DNA of 11,565 nucleotides from Holosporales bacterium (GTDB taxonomy: Bacteria > Pseudomonadota > Alphaproteobacteria > Caedimonadales > UBA9215): contig DOCA01000153.1 of the NCBI GenBank assembly GCA_003503995.1, forward strand, positions 1-11,565, read 5' to 3'. The first letter of the stretch is position 1; every line of letters begins with the position of its first letter. Position numbers and translations under genes: made by a program. Positions 6,487-11,565 of this stretch are shown here, piece after piece. The notes under the pieces were generated by a model. That model did no database searches. It saw only the letters and a list, made by a program, of their open reading frames with translations, and was not told the DNA's origin.

Positions 6487-6828
6487 CTAAGACGCTAAAA
6501 GTAATCGAGCCTTTTCTAAGACATCATTCATTATTGCTTCTGGGCATTTTTCTATAAATTTTGCATTTCTAGCACTATAGTCTAGGGATTTTAACTGATC
6601 CACTAATATCGAACCTTGAACTTGAAAATCATTGGGTAAAGCTATCTCAAAGCCCCATCCTTTGTATTTTGATGTAACAGGACAGACGAGCGCAAGAGAT
6701 GAGGCTCGGTTGTATTTCAAAGGGGACAGGACAAGGGCAGGCCTTGTTTTAGCTTGCTCCTTACCTGTTTGTGGATTGAAGTCTAACCATATAAAATCCC
6801 CTCTATTAGGTATATAGATTTTTACCAT
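6487..6828 (-). CDS. mazF: MazF-type endoribonuclease toxin
   Basis: 113 residues, normal length. The opening KIYIPNRGDFIWLDFNPQTG and TRPALVLSP are close to E. coli MazF; R29 and T52, matching the catalytic pair of that family, are present (TRPALV and CPVTSK), as is VDQLKSLD. The protein cleaves single-stranded RNA at short motifs when its antitoxin is lost and would favour plasmid retention. Its ATG overlaps the mazE stop by 7 bases, the usual translational coupling of such pairs. It converges on parB across the GTCAG repeat region. Confidence 0.93.
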   Translation of the reverse strand: MVKIYIPNRGDFIWLDFNPQTGKEQAKTRPALVLSPLKYNRASSLALVCPVTSKYKGWGFEIALPNDFQVQGSILVDQLKSLDYSARNAKFIEKCPEAIMNDVLEKARLLLAS

Positions 6829-7046
6829 TCTTCGTTTCCAACATCATGACCACTAGCTATTTCCCCATAAGGGCAAGTCGTTTTTAGTAGGTCTTCCAGT
6901 TTATATTTTTCTTTTTTTTCAATTATGATTTTACCTTGGTCTTCATATATTTGAATTTCTGTGCCTTTATCCATTTTGAGGTGTTTCAAAATATCCCGTG
7001 GTAGTCGAACTCCGAGAGAGTTCCCCCATTGTGCAAGATGTGTCAT
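6822..7046 (-). CDS. mazE: MazE-type antitoxin (AbrB-fold)
   Basis: 74 residues. WGNSLGVRLPRDILKHL with KGTEIQIYEDQGKIIIE is the swapped-hairpin AbrB DNA-binding fold of MazE. The C-terminal tail, starting near YKLEDLL, is the region that in this family threads along MazF and blocks its active site. AAGGAG is 7 bases before the ATG. The protein would bind the operon promoter alone or with MazF. Confidence 0.9.
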   Translation of the reverse strand: MTHLAQWGNSLGVRLPRDILKHLKMDKGTEIQIYEDQGKIIIEKKEKYKLEDLLKTTCPYGEIASGHDVGNEEW

Positions 7047-7072
7047 GTTCTATCTCCTTAGTGTATATTTTT

Positions 7073-7101
7073 ATTATAATGTATATACAAAAGATAAACA
7101 A
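7073..7101 (-). promoter_or_regulatory. mazEF promoter with palindromic operator
   Basis: Minus strand: TTGTTT (7096-7101), 17-base spacer, consensus TATAAT (7073-7078). A perfect 10-bp palindrome TGTATATACA (7080-7089) lies in the spacer, and a further GTATAT lies between the -10 box and the gene. These fit an autorepressed toxin-antitoxin promoter. Confidence 0.65.
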
Positions 7102-7102
7102 G

Positions 7103-7130
7103 TAAAAAATCTTGTTCATAAAATGAACAA
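7103..7130 (-). terminator. Second terminator-like hairpin after the HU gene
   Basis: Perfect 8-bp arms TTGTTCAT and ATGAACAA separated by three bases (7112-7130), followed on the minus strand by GATTTTTT. It lies just upstream of the mazEF promoter and would insulate it. An operator role cannot be excluded. Confidence 0.55.
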
Positions 7131-7156
7131 AGGGAAGGGGCCTACGATGAATCATA

Positions 7157-7185
7157 AAGAAAAGGGCATCTCAAGAGAGATACCC
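7157..7185 (-). terminator. Terminator of the HU-ended cluster
   Basis: On the minus strand GGGTATCTC pairs with GAGATGCCC (one G-U pair) around a four-base loop, followed by TTTTCTTT. It lies about 30 bases beyond the HU stop codon. Confidence 0.7.
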
Positions 7186-7191
7186 CTAGGT

Positions 7192-7214
7192 TTATCCACA
7201 GGTTTTGGGGATAA
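7192..7214. promoter_or_regulatory. Pair of facing DnaA-box-like sites
   Basis: TTATCCACA (7192-7200, plus strand) matches the DnaA box TTATNCACA exactly. TTATCCCCA (7206-7214, minus strand) differs at one position and faces it. They lie between the HU stop codon and its terminator. DnaA binding is inferred. Confidence 0.45.
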
Positions 7215-7215
7215 C

Positions 7216-7491
7216 TTATGCGTTAACTGCTTCTTTTAAGGGTTTCCCAGCTTTAAATCCAGCGACCTTGCAGGCAGCAATTTGAATAGCATCACCTGTA
7301 CGAGGATTGCGGCCTGTTCTGGCAGGGCGGTCTTTCACAGTGAAGCTCCCAAAGCCAATGAGGCTAACGTCATTTCCCACTTTAAGAGAGTTCGTAATTT
7401 GGGCCGTGAAAGAGTTCAAAAAGGTCTCACAGTCTTTTTTTGGAAGTGAAGTATCTTCTACTAGCGCGTTAATAAGATCAGCTTTAGTCAT
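7216..7491 (-). CDS. HU-family histone-like DNA-binding protein
   Basis: 91 residues from the ATG at 7491, which has AAAGGA about 8 bases upstream and gives the classical HU start MTKADLINAL. A longer frame from 7533 would add 14 residues of poor fit. VGNDVSLIGFGSFTVKDRPARTGRNPRTGD is the HU arm and signature; AGFKAGKPLKEAV closes the fold. It bends DNA and may assist replication, transfer or plasmid-host coexistence. It is the last gene of the minus-strand cluster, 34 bases after the exported-protein gene, and is followed by two terminators. Confidence 0.92.
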   Translation of the reverse strand: MTKADLINALVEDTSLPKKDCETFLNSFTAQITNSLKVGNDVSLIGFGSFTVKDRPARTGRNPRTGDAIQIAACKVAGFKAGKPLKEAVNA

Positions 7492-7525
7492 TTTATTTTC
7501 CTTTATTTGTTTGATGATGATGGGA

Positions 7526-7840
7526 TTATTCATCTTCCTCTGTTGTCCTAGGTTCTTCCATAGGGGCAGCTGCCTGAGAAGCAGAACCTGATTGGTTCAT
7601 TTTTAATCTGTTGGATTCCTTAGACGCTCTAAGAAACTCCCTAATCTCAATACTTGGTTCTAAGCCTATGGTCCTGAGGGCTTTTTTAGGAATAACAATT
7701 GGTTTTGATTGATTAGATTGAATAATTCCTGATTTATTATTCAATAGACTTTCTTCTTGGTCGGATGCTTGTACTAATGAAGTGGGCACTATTATTAATG
7801 AGAGTGCTAAAGTAAATGCATTTTTATTTTTAAATACCAT
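7526..7840 (-). CDS. Small exported protein, unrecognised
   Basis: 104 residues. It has a clear signal peptide (K4, K6, hydrophobic 8-19) with V-Q-A cleavage motif at 23-25, leaving a mature part of about 79 residues. That part is polar, with PIVIPKKALRTIGLEP in the middle and an acidic tail. No known domain is recognised. AAGGAG is 7 bases before the ATG. It is 13 bases after the phospholipase D-like gene, so the two probably share a transcript and perhaps the same side of the inner membrane. Confidence 0.72.
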   Translation of the reverse strand: MVFKNKNAFTLALSLIIVPTSLVQASDQEESLLNNKSGIIQSNQSKPIVIPKKALRTIGLEPSIEIREFLRASKESNRLKMNQSGSASQAAAPMEEPRTTEEDE

Positions 7841-7853
7841 GTTAATCTCCTTG

Positions 7854-8441
7854 TTAGGGTTTGTTGAACCGTTGTAACCATTGGTTCTTGTATATCATGG
7901 CAAGTTTTTTGTCACTAATAAAGAGCATGTTTTCGGCATTTCGTGTATTTGCGGCGGCGCTAAAGTTGTATGACCCTGTTATGAGTCGAGCTTGGTCCAC
8001 TATAATGACCTTGTTATGGGCAATTCCTTGGACATAATCGACCTTCGTTTTGATGCCTGCTTTGTTAAGGTTATGAATCTGGGAGTAGGGGGCCTTTAGT
8101 TGGCTTCTATCAAAAAGAACCCTCACAGAAACACCGCGTCTTGAAGCTTCAATTAAAGCATTGGCGATAGGTTTTGAGGTGAAAGAATAGCTTTGCACTA
8201 AGATTTCTTTCTTGGCTTGACTGATAGCAAAGAGGGCCAGTTTTTCACAACGCCCTTCAGGAGAAAAGCAAACATTGATTTTTGGCGCTTCGGTTTCAGA
8301 AGAAAAGACAACGGGCAATTGATCTTCATAATAAAAGTAGCCAGCTCCAAAACCAGCTATAAAGATCAGCAGAGTTAAAAGGGGTGTTTTTGCAACGGGC
8401 AATGTTGGCTTGTTGCGGTGGGTTTTTCTTTTAGAGGCCAT
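7854..8441 (-). CDS. Membrane-anchored phospholipase D/Nuc-family protein
   Basis: 195 residues. A basic N-terminus is followed by one membrane segment at about 19-38, placing the catalytic part outside the cytoplasm. The single HKD motif is complete: H142, K144, D149, then GS at 156-157 and SYNFSAAANTRNAEN. Proteins of this size with one HKD act as dimers and include the plasmid-borne Nuc endonuclease of pKM101 and related nucleases/phospholipases of intracellular bacteria. The substrate (DNA or phospholipid) cannot be decided from sequence. The ribosome-binding site is weak, but the gene starts 10 bases after the preceding stop, suggesting coupling. Confidence 0.85.
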   Translation of the reverse strand: MASKRKTHRNKPTLPVAKTPLLTLLIFIAGFGAGYFYYEDQLPVVFSSETEAPKINVCFSPEGRCEKLALFAISQAKKEILVQSYSFTSKPIANALIEASRRGVSVRVLFDRSQLKAPYSQIHNLNKAGIKTKVDYVQGIAHNKVIIVDQARLITGSYNFSAAANTRNAENMLFISDKKLAMIYKNQWLQRFNKP

Positions 8442-8451
8442 TTTTAATTTC

Positions 8452-8664
8452 TCATCTACATTTTTTTCTTACCATGATAGTGAGTATGGCCATAACTGCA
8501 GCGATTATTATCAGAAATGAAGAATAGATATTTTCTGTTATGAAGGACATTAGGGTGAGTGAGCTACTATAAAACCTGTACAAAAAGTCTCCAAAGCCAA
8601 AAGAGATTAATAGACACGGAGTTAACCTGTGTTGAAAAATTTTAATTATTATCTTTAAAAACAT
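8452..8664 (-). CDS. Small membrane protein, unrecognised
   Basis: 70 residues. A hydrophobic stretch near 15-28 and a stronger one at about 46-64 (YSSFLIIIAAVMAILTIMV), ending in RKKCR, suggest one or two membrane segments with a cytoplasmic basic tail. AAAGGA lies about 8 bases before the ATG, and the spacing to its neighbours (15 and 10 bases) argues for a real gene. No family is recognised. Confidence 0.6.
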   Translation of the reverse strand: MFLKIIIKIFQHRLTPCLLISFGFGDFLYRFYSSSLTLMSFITENIYSSFLIIIAAVMAILTIMVRKKCR

Positions 8665-8679
8665 ATTTTTATCCTTTTT

Positions 8680-8949
8680 TTAAGCGGCAATTTTAGAAAG
8701 TTCGTCGTTGCTCATTTCCTCACTCAGTTCACAAATCTCTCTTCTGAGATCATAAATAGTTTCTTCTTCTTGAAAGACTTGGTCGTAACGACTTTGATAG
8801 TAAGAAGATTCCCCAGACGCCAGTATATCTGCAAGCTCATTTTCCCCCTCATCTTTCTTCTTTTTGAATTCAGGTGACTCAAGAACTGCTTCCGCTTTTA
8901 CGAGTTCTGATTTTAAATCCAAAAGGTATTTTTCTGAGTTTGGTGACAT
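8680..8949 (-). CDS. Small charged protein, unrecognised
   Basis: 89 residues, rich in glutamate and lysine, with no membrane segment. Heptad-like leucines at both ends (LLDLKSELVKAEAVLE; IYDLRREICELSEEM) suggest helices or a coiled coil. AGGAAG lies 7 bases before the ATG. It is the first gene after the operator-bearing promoter at 8986-9014 and opens a five-gene run. No function is assigned. Confidence 0.65.
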   Translation of the reverse strand: MSPNSEKYLLDLKSELVKAEAVLESPEFKKKKDEGENELADILASGESSYYQSRYDQVFQEEETIYDLRREICELSEEMSNDELSKIAA

Positions 8950-8985
8950 TTTTTTCTTCCTATTTTGTTGATTCCTTATATTAAT

Positions 8986-9014
8986 ATAATAGGAGATTCT
9001 CCTACCTAAGTCAA
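8986..9014 (-). promoter_or_regulatory. Strong promoter of the five-gene cluster with 15-bp palindromic operator
   Basis: Minus strand: TTGACT (9009-9014), 17-base spacer, TATTAT (8986-8991). The palindrome TAGGAGATTCTCCTA (8990-9004, perfect 7-bp arms) fills the spacer and touches the -10 box. The promoter begins 3 bases after the XRE gene stop, so that regulator is the obvious candidate to bind it. Confidence 0.72.
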
Positions 9015-9017
9015 GAC

Positions 9018-9245
9018 TTATTCACTATAAAAATGAATTTTTTCCATAGCTTTTTCCACTTCATCAGGAATTGTGTCTATCAAAAATAATAAGAGACCAA
9101 TGGTTTTTATAGGCGTGTATCTTTTCTGTTCCCAGCTCTTTAATGTCTCAAGGGGGATATAATACTTTTCCGCAAATTCTTTTTGTGTTAGCCCAAGTTT
9201 CTTACGTAGGGCCTTCAGGTCTGTATCAGGAATTTGATTCGTCAT
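9018..9245 (-). CDS. XRE-family helix-turn-helix regulator
   Basis: 75 residues. LRKKLGLTQKEFAEKYYIPLETLKSWEQKR (13-42) is a Cro/C1-type helix-turn-helix of the kind seen in small antitoxin-like regulators. The C-terminus (LLLFLIDTIPDEVEKAMEKI) is a short helix, probably for dimerisation. AAGGTG precedes the ATG. It lies 41 bases after traD and immediately before the operator-bearing promoter at 8986-9014, so it probably represses the downstream cluster. No toxin partner is apparent next to it. Confidence 0.82.
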   Translation of the reverse strand: MTNQIPDTDLKALRKKLGLTQKEFAEKYYIPLETLKSWEQKRYTPIKTIGLLLFLIDTIPDEVEKAMEKIHFYSE

Positions 9246-9272
9246 TTTTCACCTTTTTATAAAAATCATTTC

Positions 9273-9305
9273 TCTCTCACTTTTCCTTATGAGGAAGGTG
9301 AGGGA
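9273..9305 (-). other. Long hairpin across the traD stop codon
   Basis: A stem of about 14 pairs with one bulged base and a four-base loop (9273-9287 with 9292-9305) covers the last traD codons and the gap before the XRE gene. No T-run follows directly, so it is not a standard terminator; RNA processing or partial attenuation is possible. Confidence 0.5.
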
Positions 9306-9610
9306 CCTTTTCCATACTTTAAAGATTTCTCCCCAAGGAATCTATAGTGATCTCTTTTGTCACCATAGGGATCATTGATCAGGTTTTCATAGGCATCAAT
9401 AAGCGCACCCAAGATGATGGCTTCCTTTTCATAGTGTTCTTCGTTATGAACATAGTCGCCTAATTCTAAACCAAGGTAAGAGGGGAGGTTGGATTTATGA
9501 ACCAATCCCCCATAAGCAAATTTTGTGCTAGCCTCTGCTTTTCTTTTTTGTTGTGACTTGGTTACAATTTTTGAGCGCGCATGGTTAAGCTGCATTCGAT
9601 TATCATTCAT
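9287..9610 (-). CDS. traD: TraD-like small conjugal transfer protein
   Basis: 107 residues from the ATG at 9610, which has AGGGTG 9 bases upstream and lies 13 bases after the traC stop. A longer in-frame start at 9745 would overlap traC by 122 bases and is not favoured. The core RKAEASTKFAYGGLVHKSNL followed by EEHYEKEAIILGALIDAYENL is the basic-region plus hydrophobic-helix pattern of the small TraD proteins of Ti-type plasmids, with a C-terminal extension. In those plasmids traC and traD are accessory genes divergent from traA across oriT, which is the layout here. Confidence 0.68.
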   Translation of the reverse strand: MNDNRMQLNHARSKIVTKSQQKRKAEASTKFAYGGLVHKSNLPSYLGLELGDYVHNEEHYEKEAIILGALIDAYENLINDPYGDKRDHYRFLGEKSLKYGKGPSPSS

Positions 9611-9623
9611 TTTCTGAAACACC

Positions 9624-9923
9624 CTATGCAGCTTTTTTGAGATTGGGCTTAGTCTTTTTAGGACTTCTTTTGACACCATTGCGTTTGCAAAAGGTATCAC
9701 CAGCTTGTTGCCACACCTCTGCTTTTTTTGCATCTTTGGCGGCAAACTCTAATCCCTCTAAAAGAATTCCGATGGTTGTTTTGGTGCAGACGTTTCCCTC
9801 AGGAAAGACTTCAAGGACTTTTAGAATATCTTCATTGCGCTGACGTTTAAGGGTGACGAGGTCGGCAACAAGTTTTAAACGCTGTTGCTCTGCTTTTTGA
9901 ATTTGTTGATCTAATTTAGACAT
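9624..9923 (-). CDS. traC: TraC-like relaxosome accessory protein
   Basis: 99 residues. The N-terminal 40 residues form a likely coiled coil (KLDQQIQKAEQQRLKLVADLVTLKRQR cut by charged residues); the middle has TIGILLEGLEFAA and W-Q-Q-A-G-D-T-F; the C-terminus is strongly basic (about 84-99), suited to DNA binding. Size, position next to oriT and divergence from traA match TraC of Ti-type plasmids or MobC-like proteins; sequence similarity alone is modest. GGAG is 8 bases before the ATG. Confidence 0.58.
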   Translation of the reverse strand: MSKLDQQIQKAEQQRLKLVADLVTLKRQRNEDILKVLEVFPEGNVCTKTTIGILLEGLEFAAKDAKKAEVWQQAGDTFCKRNGVKRSPKKTKPNLKKAA

Positions 9924-10010
9924 AGGTATAGCTCCATTGTTGATTAAGAGCCTTCCTTTATCTTTATACTAACAAACCTCTCTTAAAACGCAACTAAAAT
10001 AAATCCACTA

Positions 10011-10047
10011 CCAAGGAGTTTTTCGTAGAAAAATGGAATGCGCATTG
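10011..10047. other. oriT: Candidate origin of transfer (oriT), RSF1010/MOBQ-like
   Basis: Inverted repeat TTTTTC (10019-10024) and GAAAAA (10028-10033) with loop GTA, then TGG and AATGCG followed by CATTG. The order (AGTTT-TC hairpin, GG, A-TGCG, C) parallels the RSF1010 oriT as I remember it. By that analogy the nick would fall between 10042 and 10043. It lies between divergent traC and traA, where MOBQ origins normally are. The 9924-10120 gap also holds only weak promoter-like boxes for traC (TATAAA at 9963-9968, minus). Confidence 0.55.
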
Positions 10048-10049
10048 AT

Positions 10050-10067
10050 GCACGATTAAAATCGTGC
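10050..10067. repeat. Perfect hairpin with TAAA loop between oriT and traA
   Basis: GCACGAT (10050-10056), loop TAAA, ATCGTGC (10061-10067): a perfect 7-bp stem abutting the -35 box of the traA promoter. Stem length and loop are the same as in the two IS200-type end hairpins of this window. It may be part of oriT, an operator, or an IS-end-like remnant. Confidence 0.65.
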
Positions 10068-10096
10068 TTGGCGGTCCTGCCGACGGCTGGTACAAT
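10068..10096 (+). promoter_or_regulatory. Candidate traA promoter
   Basis: TTGGCG (10068-10073), 17-base spacer, TACAAT (10091-10096). Transcription would start near 10103, about 18 bases before the traA ATG. TTAAC occurs twice in the short leader, which lacks a good ribosome-binding site. Confidence 0.5.
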
Positions 10097-10120
10097 GACT
10101 TAACAATTTGGTTAGTTAAC

Positions 10121-11565
10121 ATGGCGATTTTCTCTGCTAAAGCAAGTTTTTGTAGCCGCACCTCGGGTAAGGGTGCGGTTGCGCAGGCTGCTTATAGAGC
10201 AGGTAAAAGCTTCAAAGACAATCACCGTGGCCGCACATTTGATTACTCTCAAAAGACAAATCGTCACGATATACATCAACGTGTTTTGCTGCCAGAAGGT
10301 GCTCCAAAATGGATGAAGGACTCAGAAAAACTTTGGAATTATGTGCAGGAATTTGAAACAAACCTGATTTTAAAGCGCTATTCAGGAACACAAAAGGACC
10401 CCGTTGCTAGAGAAAAAAGTCTTGCTGGACGTGAAAAAGCTCTCAATTCAGCGCAGGATTCTTGGAACCAAATCATTGCGCTACCCCGTGAATTAACCAA
10501 AGAACAAAACATCGAAATGCTTGAGGCTTACCTTTCTGAGCGTTTCACTTCACGAGGTCTTATCTCTGATTACTCCATCCATATGGATAGAGGAAATTGG
10601 CACGCACATGTTGCTGCTGCCTTGAGAGAAGTGCTCCCAACGGGCGAACTTTCACAGAAGAAAATCACTTCTTATCGCGGTGAGGAAGCTCATAAAAACA
10701 TCTTTAATAGGGATGGTCTTATTGAAACGCGGCGCATTTTAGCCGTTACGATGAACAATTCTCTTGAACGTGCGGGGGTTCTTGATCGTGTTGATCATCG
10801 CACTTTAGAAGAGCAAGGCATTAAAAGACAGGCCACAATTCATGAAGGACCTTATGCCAGAATTCTTGAAAAGTCGGGAGGAGAAGCCCGTCTTTGCAAA
10901 GAAAACCGTGAGACAAAAGCGCATAATGTTGCCCTTTATTTAGAAAATCCTGCGTATTTATTAAGCGATTTGGCTCGGCAATCTGTGGTTTTTACAGAAA
11001 CAAAAATTGCTGAAACCATCTTTAAGCTAGTTGATGGTGATGAAAACGTCTATCAAGATTTGTCTGATAAAGTTAAAGCTGTTCCTATTCCTGAGTCAAC
11101 TCGGCAAGCGGTTAAAGGCGGATTTCAATATAAATCCGATGAGCTTATCGAACATTTTGACGTTGTTTTTGCGGAACAAGAGCGGGCTCTTTCTGTTGAA
11201 GTCACCAATCTTGTTAAGGCAGGTGAGGGGAACGTTTATACGTACCTTGAAAAAGAAAGTGCCCTTGCGGAATTCAAGAAAATTGGTCTTTCTAACCATT
11301 TAATCAAGACCACGGGTCGTAAAAGGGATGATTTATTAGCTGAATTTGTCGCTAATCCAGCGTCACTGGTTGACGTGTTAGCCAAAGAAAAGATCGTCTT
11401 CCGAGAGAAAGATATTGAGAACACACTTTATGGTTTGGTGTCAGAAAGTGAAGCTTGCTACCGTATTTTAGAGTCTTACGGGGAGGGGAGGGCTTATCCA
11501 AAAGATATAGAGATTGCCAACCAAACCGTTAATTTTGACCATGATGATGTTAAGGCAGACGTTGA
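10121..11565 (+). CDS. traA: TraA/MobA-type relaxase (MOBQ), partial at window end
   Basis: The frame is open from the ATG at 10121 to the last base, so 481 residues are seen and the C-terminus is missing. MAIFSAKASFCSRTSGKGAVAQAAYRAG places the catalytic tyrosine at Y25, the same position as in RSF1010 MobA. The metal-binding motif is H154-M-D, then H161-A-H163 in GNWHAH. The relaxase domain covers about 1-250; it would nick oriT, stay attached to the 5' end and lead the strand into the recipient. After 260 it resembles the linker of Ti-type TraA, which normally leads to a helicase domain beyond this window. Residues 275-318 and 411-453 are similar to each other. An upstream in-frame GTG at 10064 exists, but the family start favours 10121. 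Confidence 0.92.
   Translation, partial: MAIFSAKASFCSRTSGKGAVAQAAYRAGKSFKDNHRGRTFDYSQKTNRHDIHQRVLLPEGAPKWMKDSEKLWNYVQEFETNLILKRYSGTQKDPVAREKSLAGREKALNSAQDSWNQIIALPRELTKEQNIEMLEAYLSERFTSRGLISDYSIHMDRGNWHAHVAAALREVLPTGELSQKKITSYRGEEAHKNIFNRDGLIETRRILAVTMNNSLERAGVLDRVDHRTLEEQGIKRQATIHEGPYARILEKSGGEARLCKENRETKAHNVALYLENPAYLLSDLARQSVVFTETKIAETIFKLVDGDENVYQDLSDKVKAVPIPESTRQAVKGGFQYKSDELIEHFDVVFAEQERALSVEVTNLVKAGEGNVYTYLEKESALAEFKKIGLSNHLIKTTGRKRDDLLAEFVANPASLVDVLAKEKIVFREKDIENTLYGLVSESEACYRILESYGEGRAYPKDIEIANQTVNFDHDDVKADV

Noticed and set aside
7492..7533. Longer start for the HU gene at 7533.
   Set aside because: HU proteins begin at the MTKADLI-type start, which has its own AAAGGA site; the extra 14 residues fit no HU.
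7950..7965. A third GC-rich GCGGCGGCG run, similar to the core of the parS-like sites, inside the phospholipase D-like gene.
   Set aside because: It lacks the GTCC/GGAC flanks and the palindrome, and it encodes three alanines in an ordinary part of the HKD region.
9611..9745. Longer start for traD at 9745.
   Set aside because: It would overlap most of the traC 3' half; the start at 9610 has AGGGTG and normal operon spacing.

Overview
The window is most likely a piece of a conjugative or mobilisable plasmid (or a plasmid-like integrated element) from an AT-rich, host-associated alphaproteobacterium. Three things point there: a ParA/ParB partition pair with GC-rich 16-bp sites resembling the parS of alphaproteobacterial repABC plasmids; a MOBQ-type TraA relaxase divergent from small traC/traD-like genes, as on Ti-type plasmids; and a putative plasmid replication protein of a kind I associate with Rickettsiales/Holosporales-like symbionts. 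That taxonomic placement is an inference. No rRNA, tRNA or CRISPR was seen.

Layout. (1) 1-1514: two divergent genes for exported proteins, one unrecognised and cut by the window edge (minus), the other a probable outer-membrane beta-barrel (plus), with back-to-back promoters between them. (2) About 1575-2145: an IS200-type element with intact tnpA and a foldback hairpin at each end. It truncates a SagB-type dehydrogenase gene whose 3' half is absent from this window. (3) 2947-6328: maintenance module. A putative replication initiator (minus) faces away from parA-parB (plus) across an AT-rich regulatory/origin-like region. Two parS-like sites lie inside the last codons of parA and parB. (4) 6329-6486: a convergent gap carrying five GTCAG-core repeats and nested inverted repeats. 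(5) 6487-7046: a mazEF toxin-antitoxin pair. (6) 7216-9245: a minus-strand cluster. An XRE regulator is followed at once by a strong promoter with a 15-bp palindrome in its spacer, then five closely packed genes: charged protein, small membrane protein, membrane-anchored phospholipase D/Nuc-like protein, small exported protein, HU-like protein. Two hairpin terminators follow. (7) 9287-11565: traC-traD (minus) and traA (plus, cut by the window end), with an RSF1010-like oriT between them.

How it fits together: rep and the origin region would replicate the element, parAB with its sites would segregate it, mazEF would penalise loss, and TraA acting at oriT with TraC/TraD would start transfer. 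The XRE-controlled cluster is cargo or transfer-associated and is the least explained multigene unit. The disrupted SagB gene and the exported proteins are accessory genes. Functions are read from motifs only; the replication initiator role, the parS and oriT calls and all promoters are predictions.
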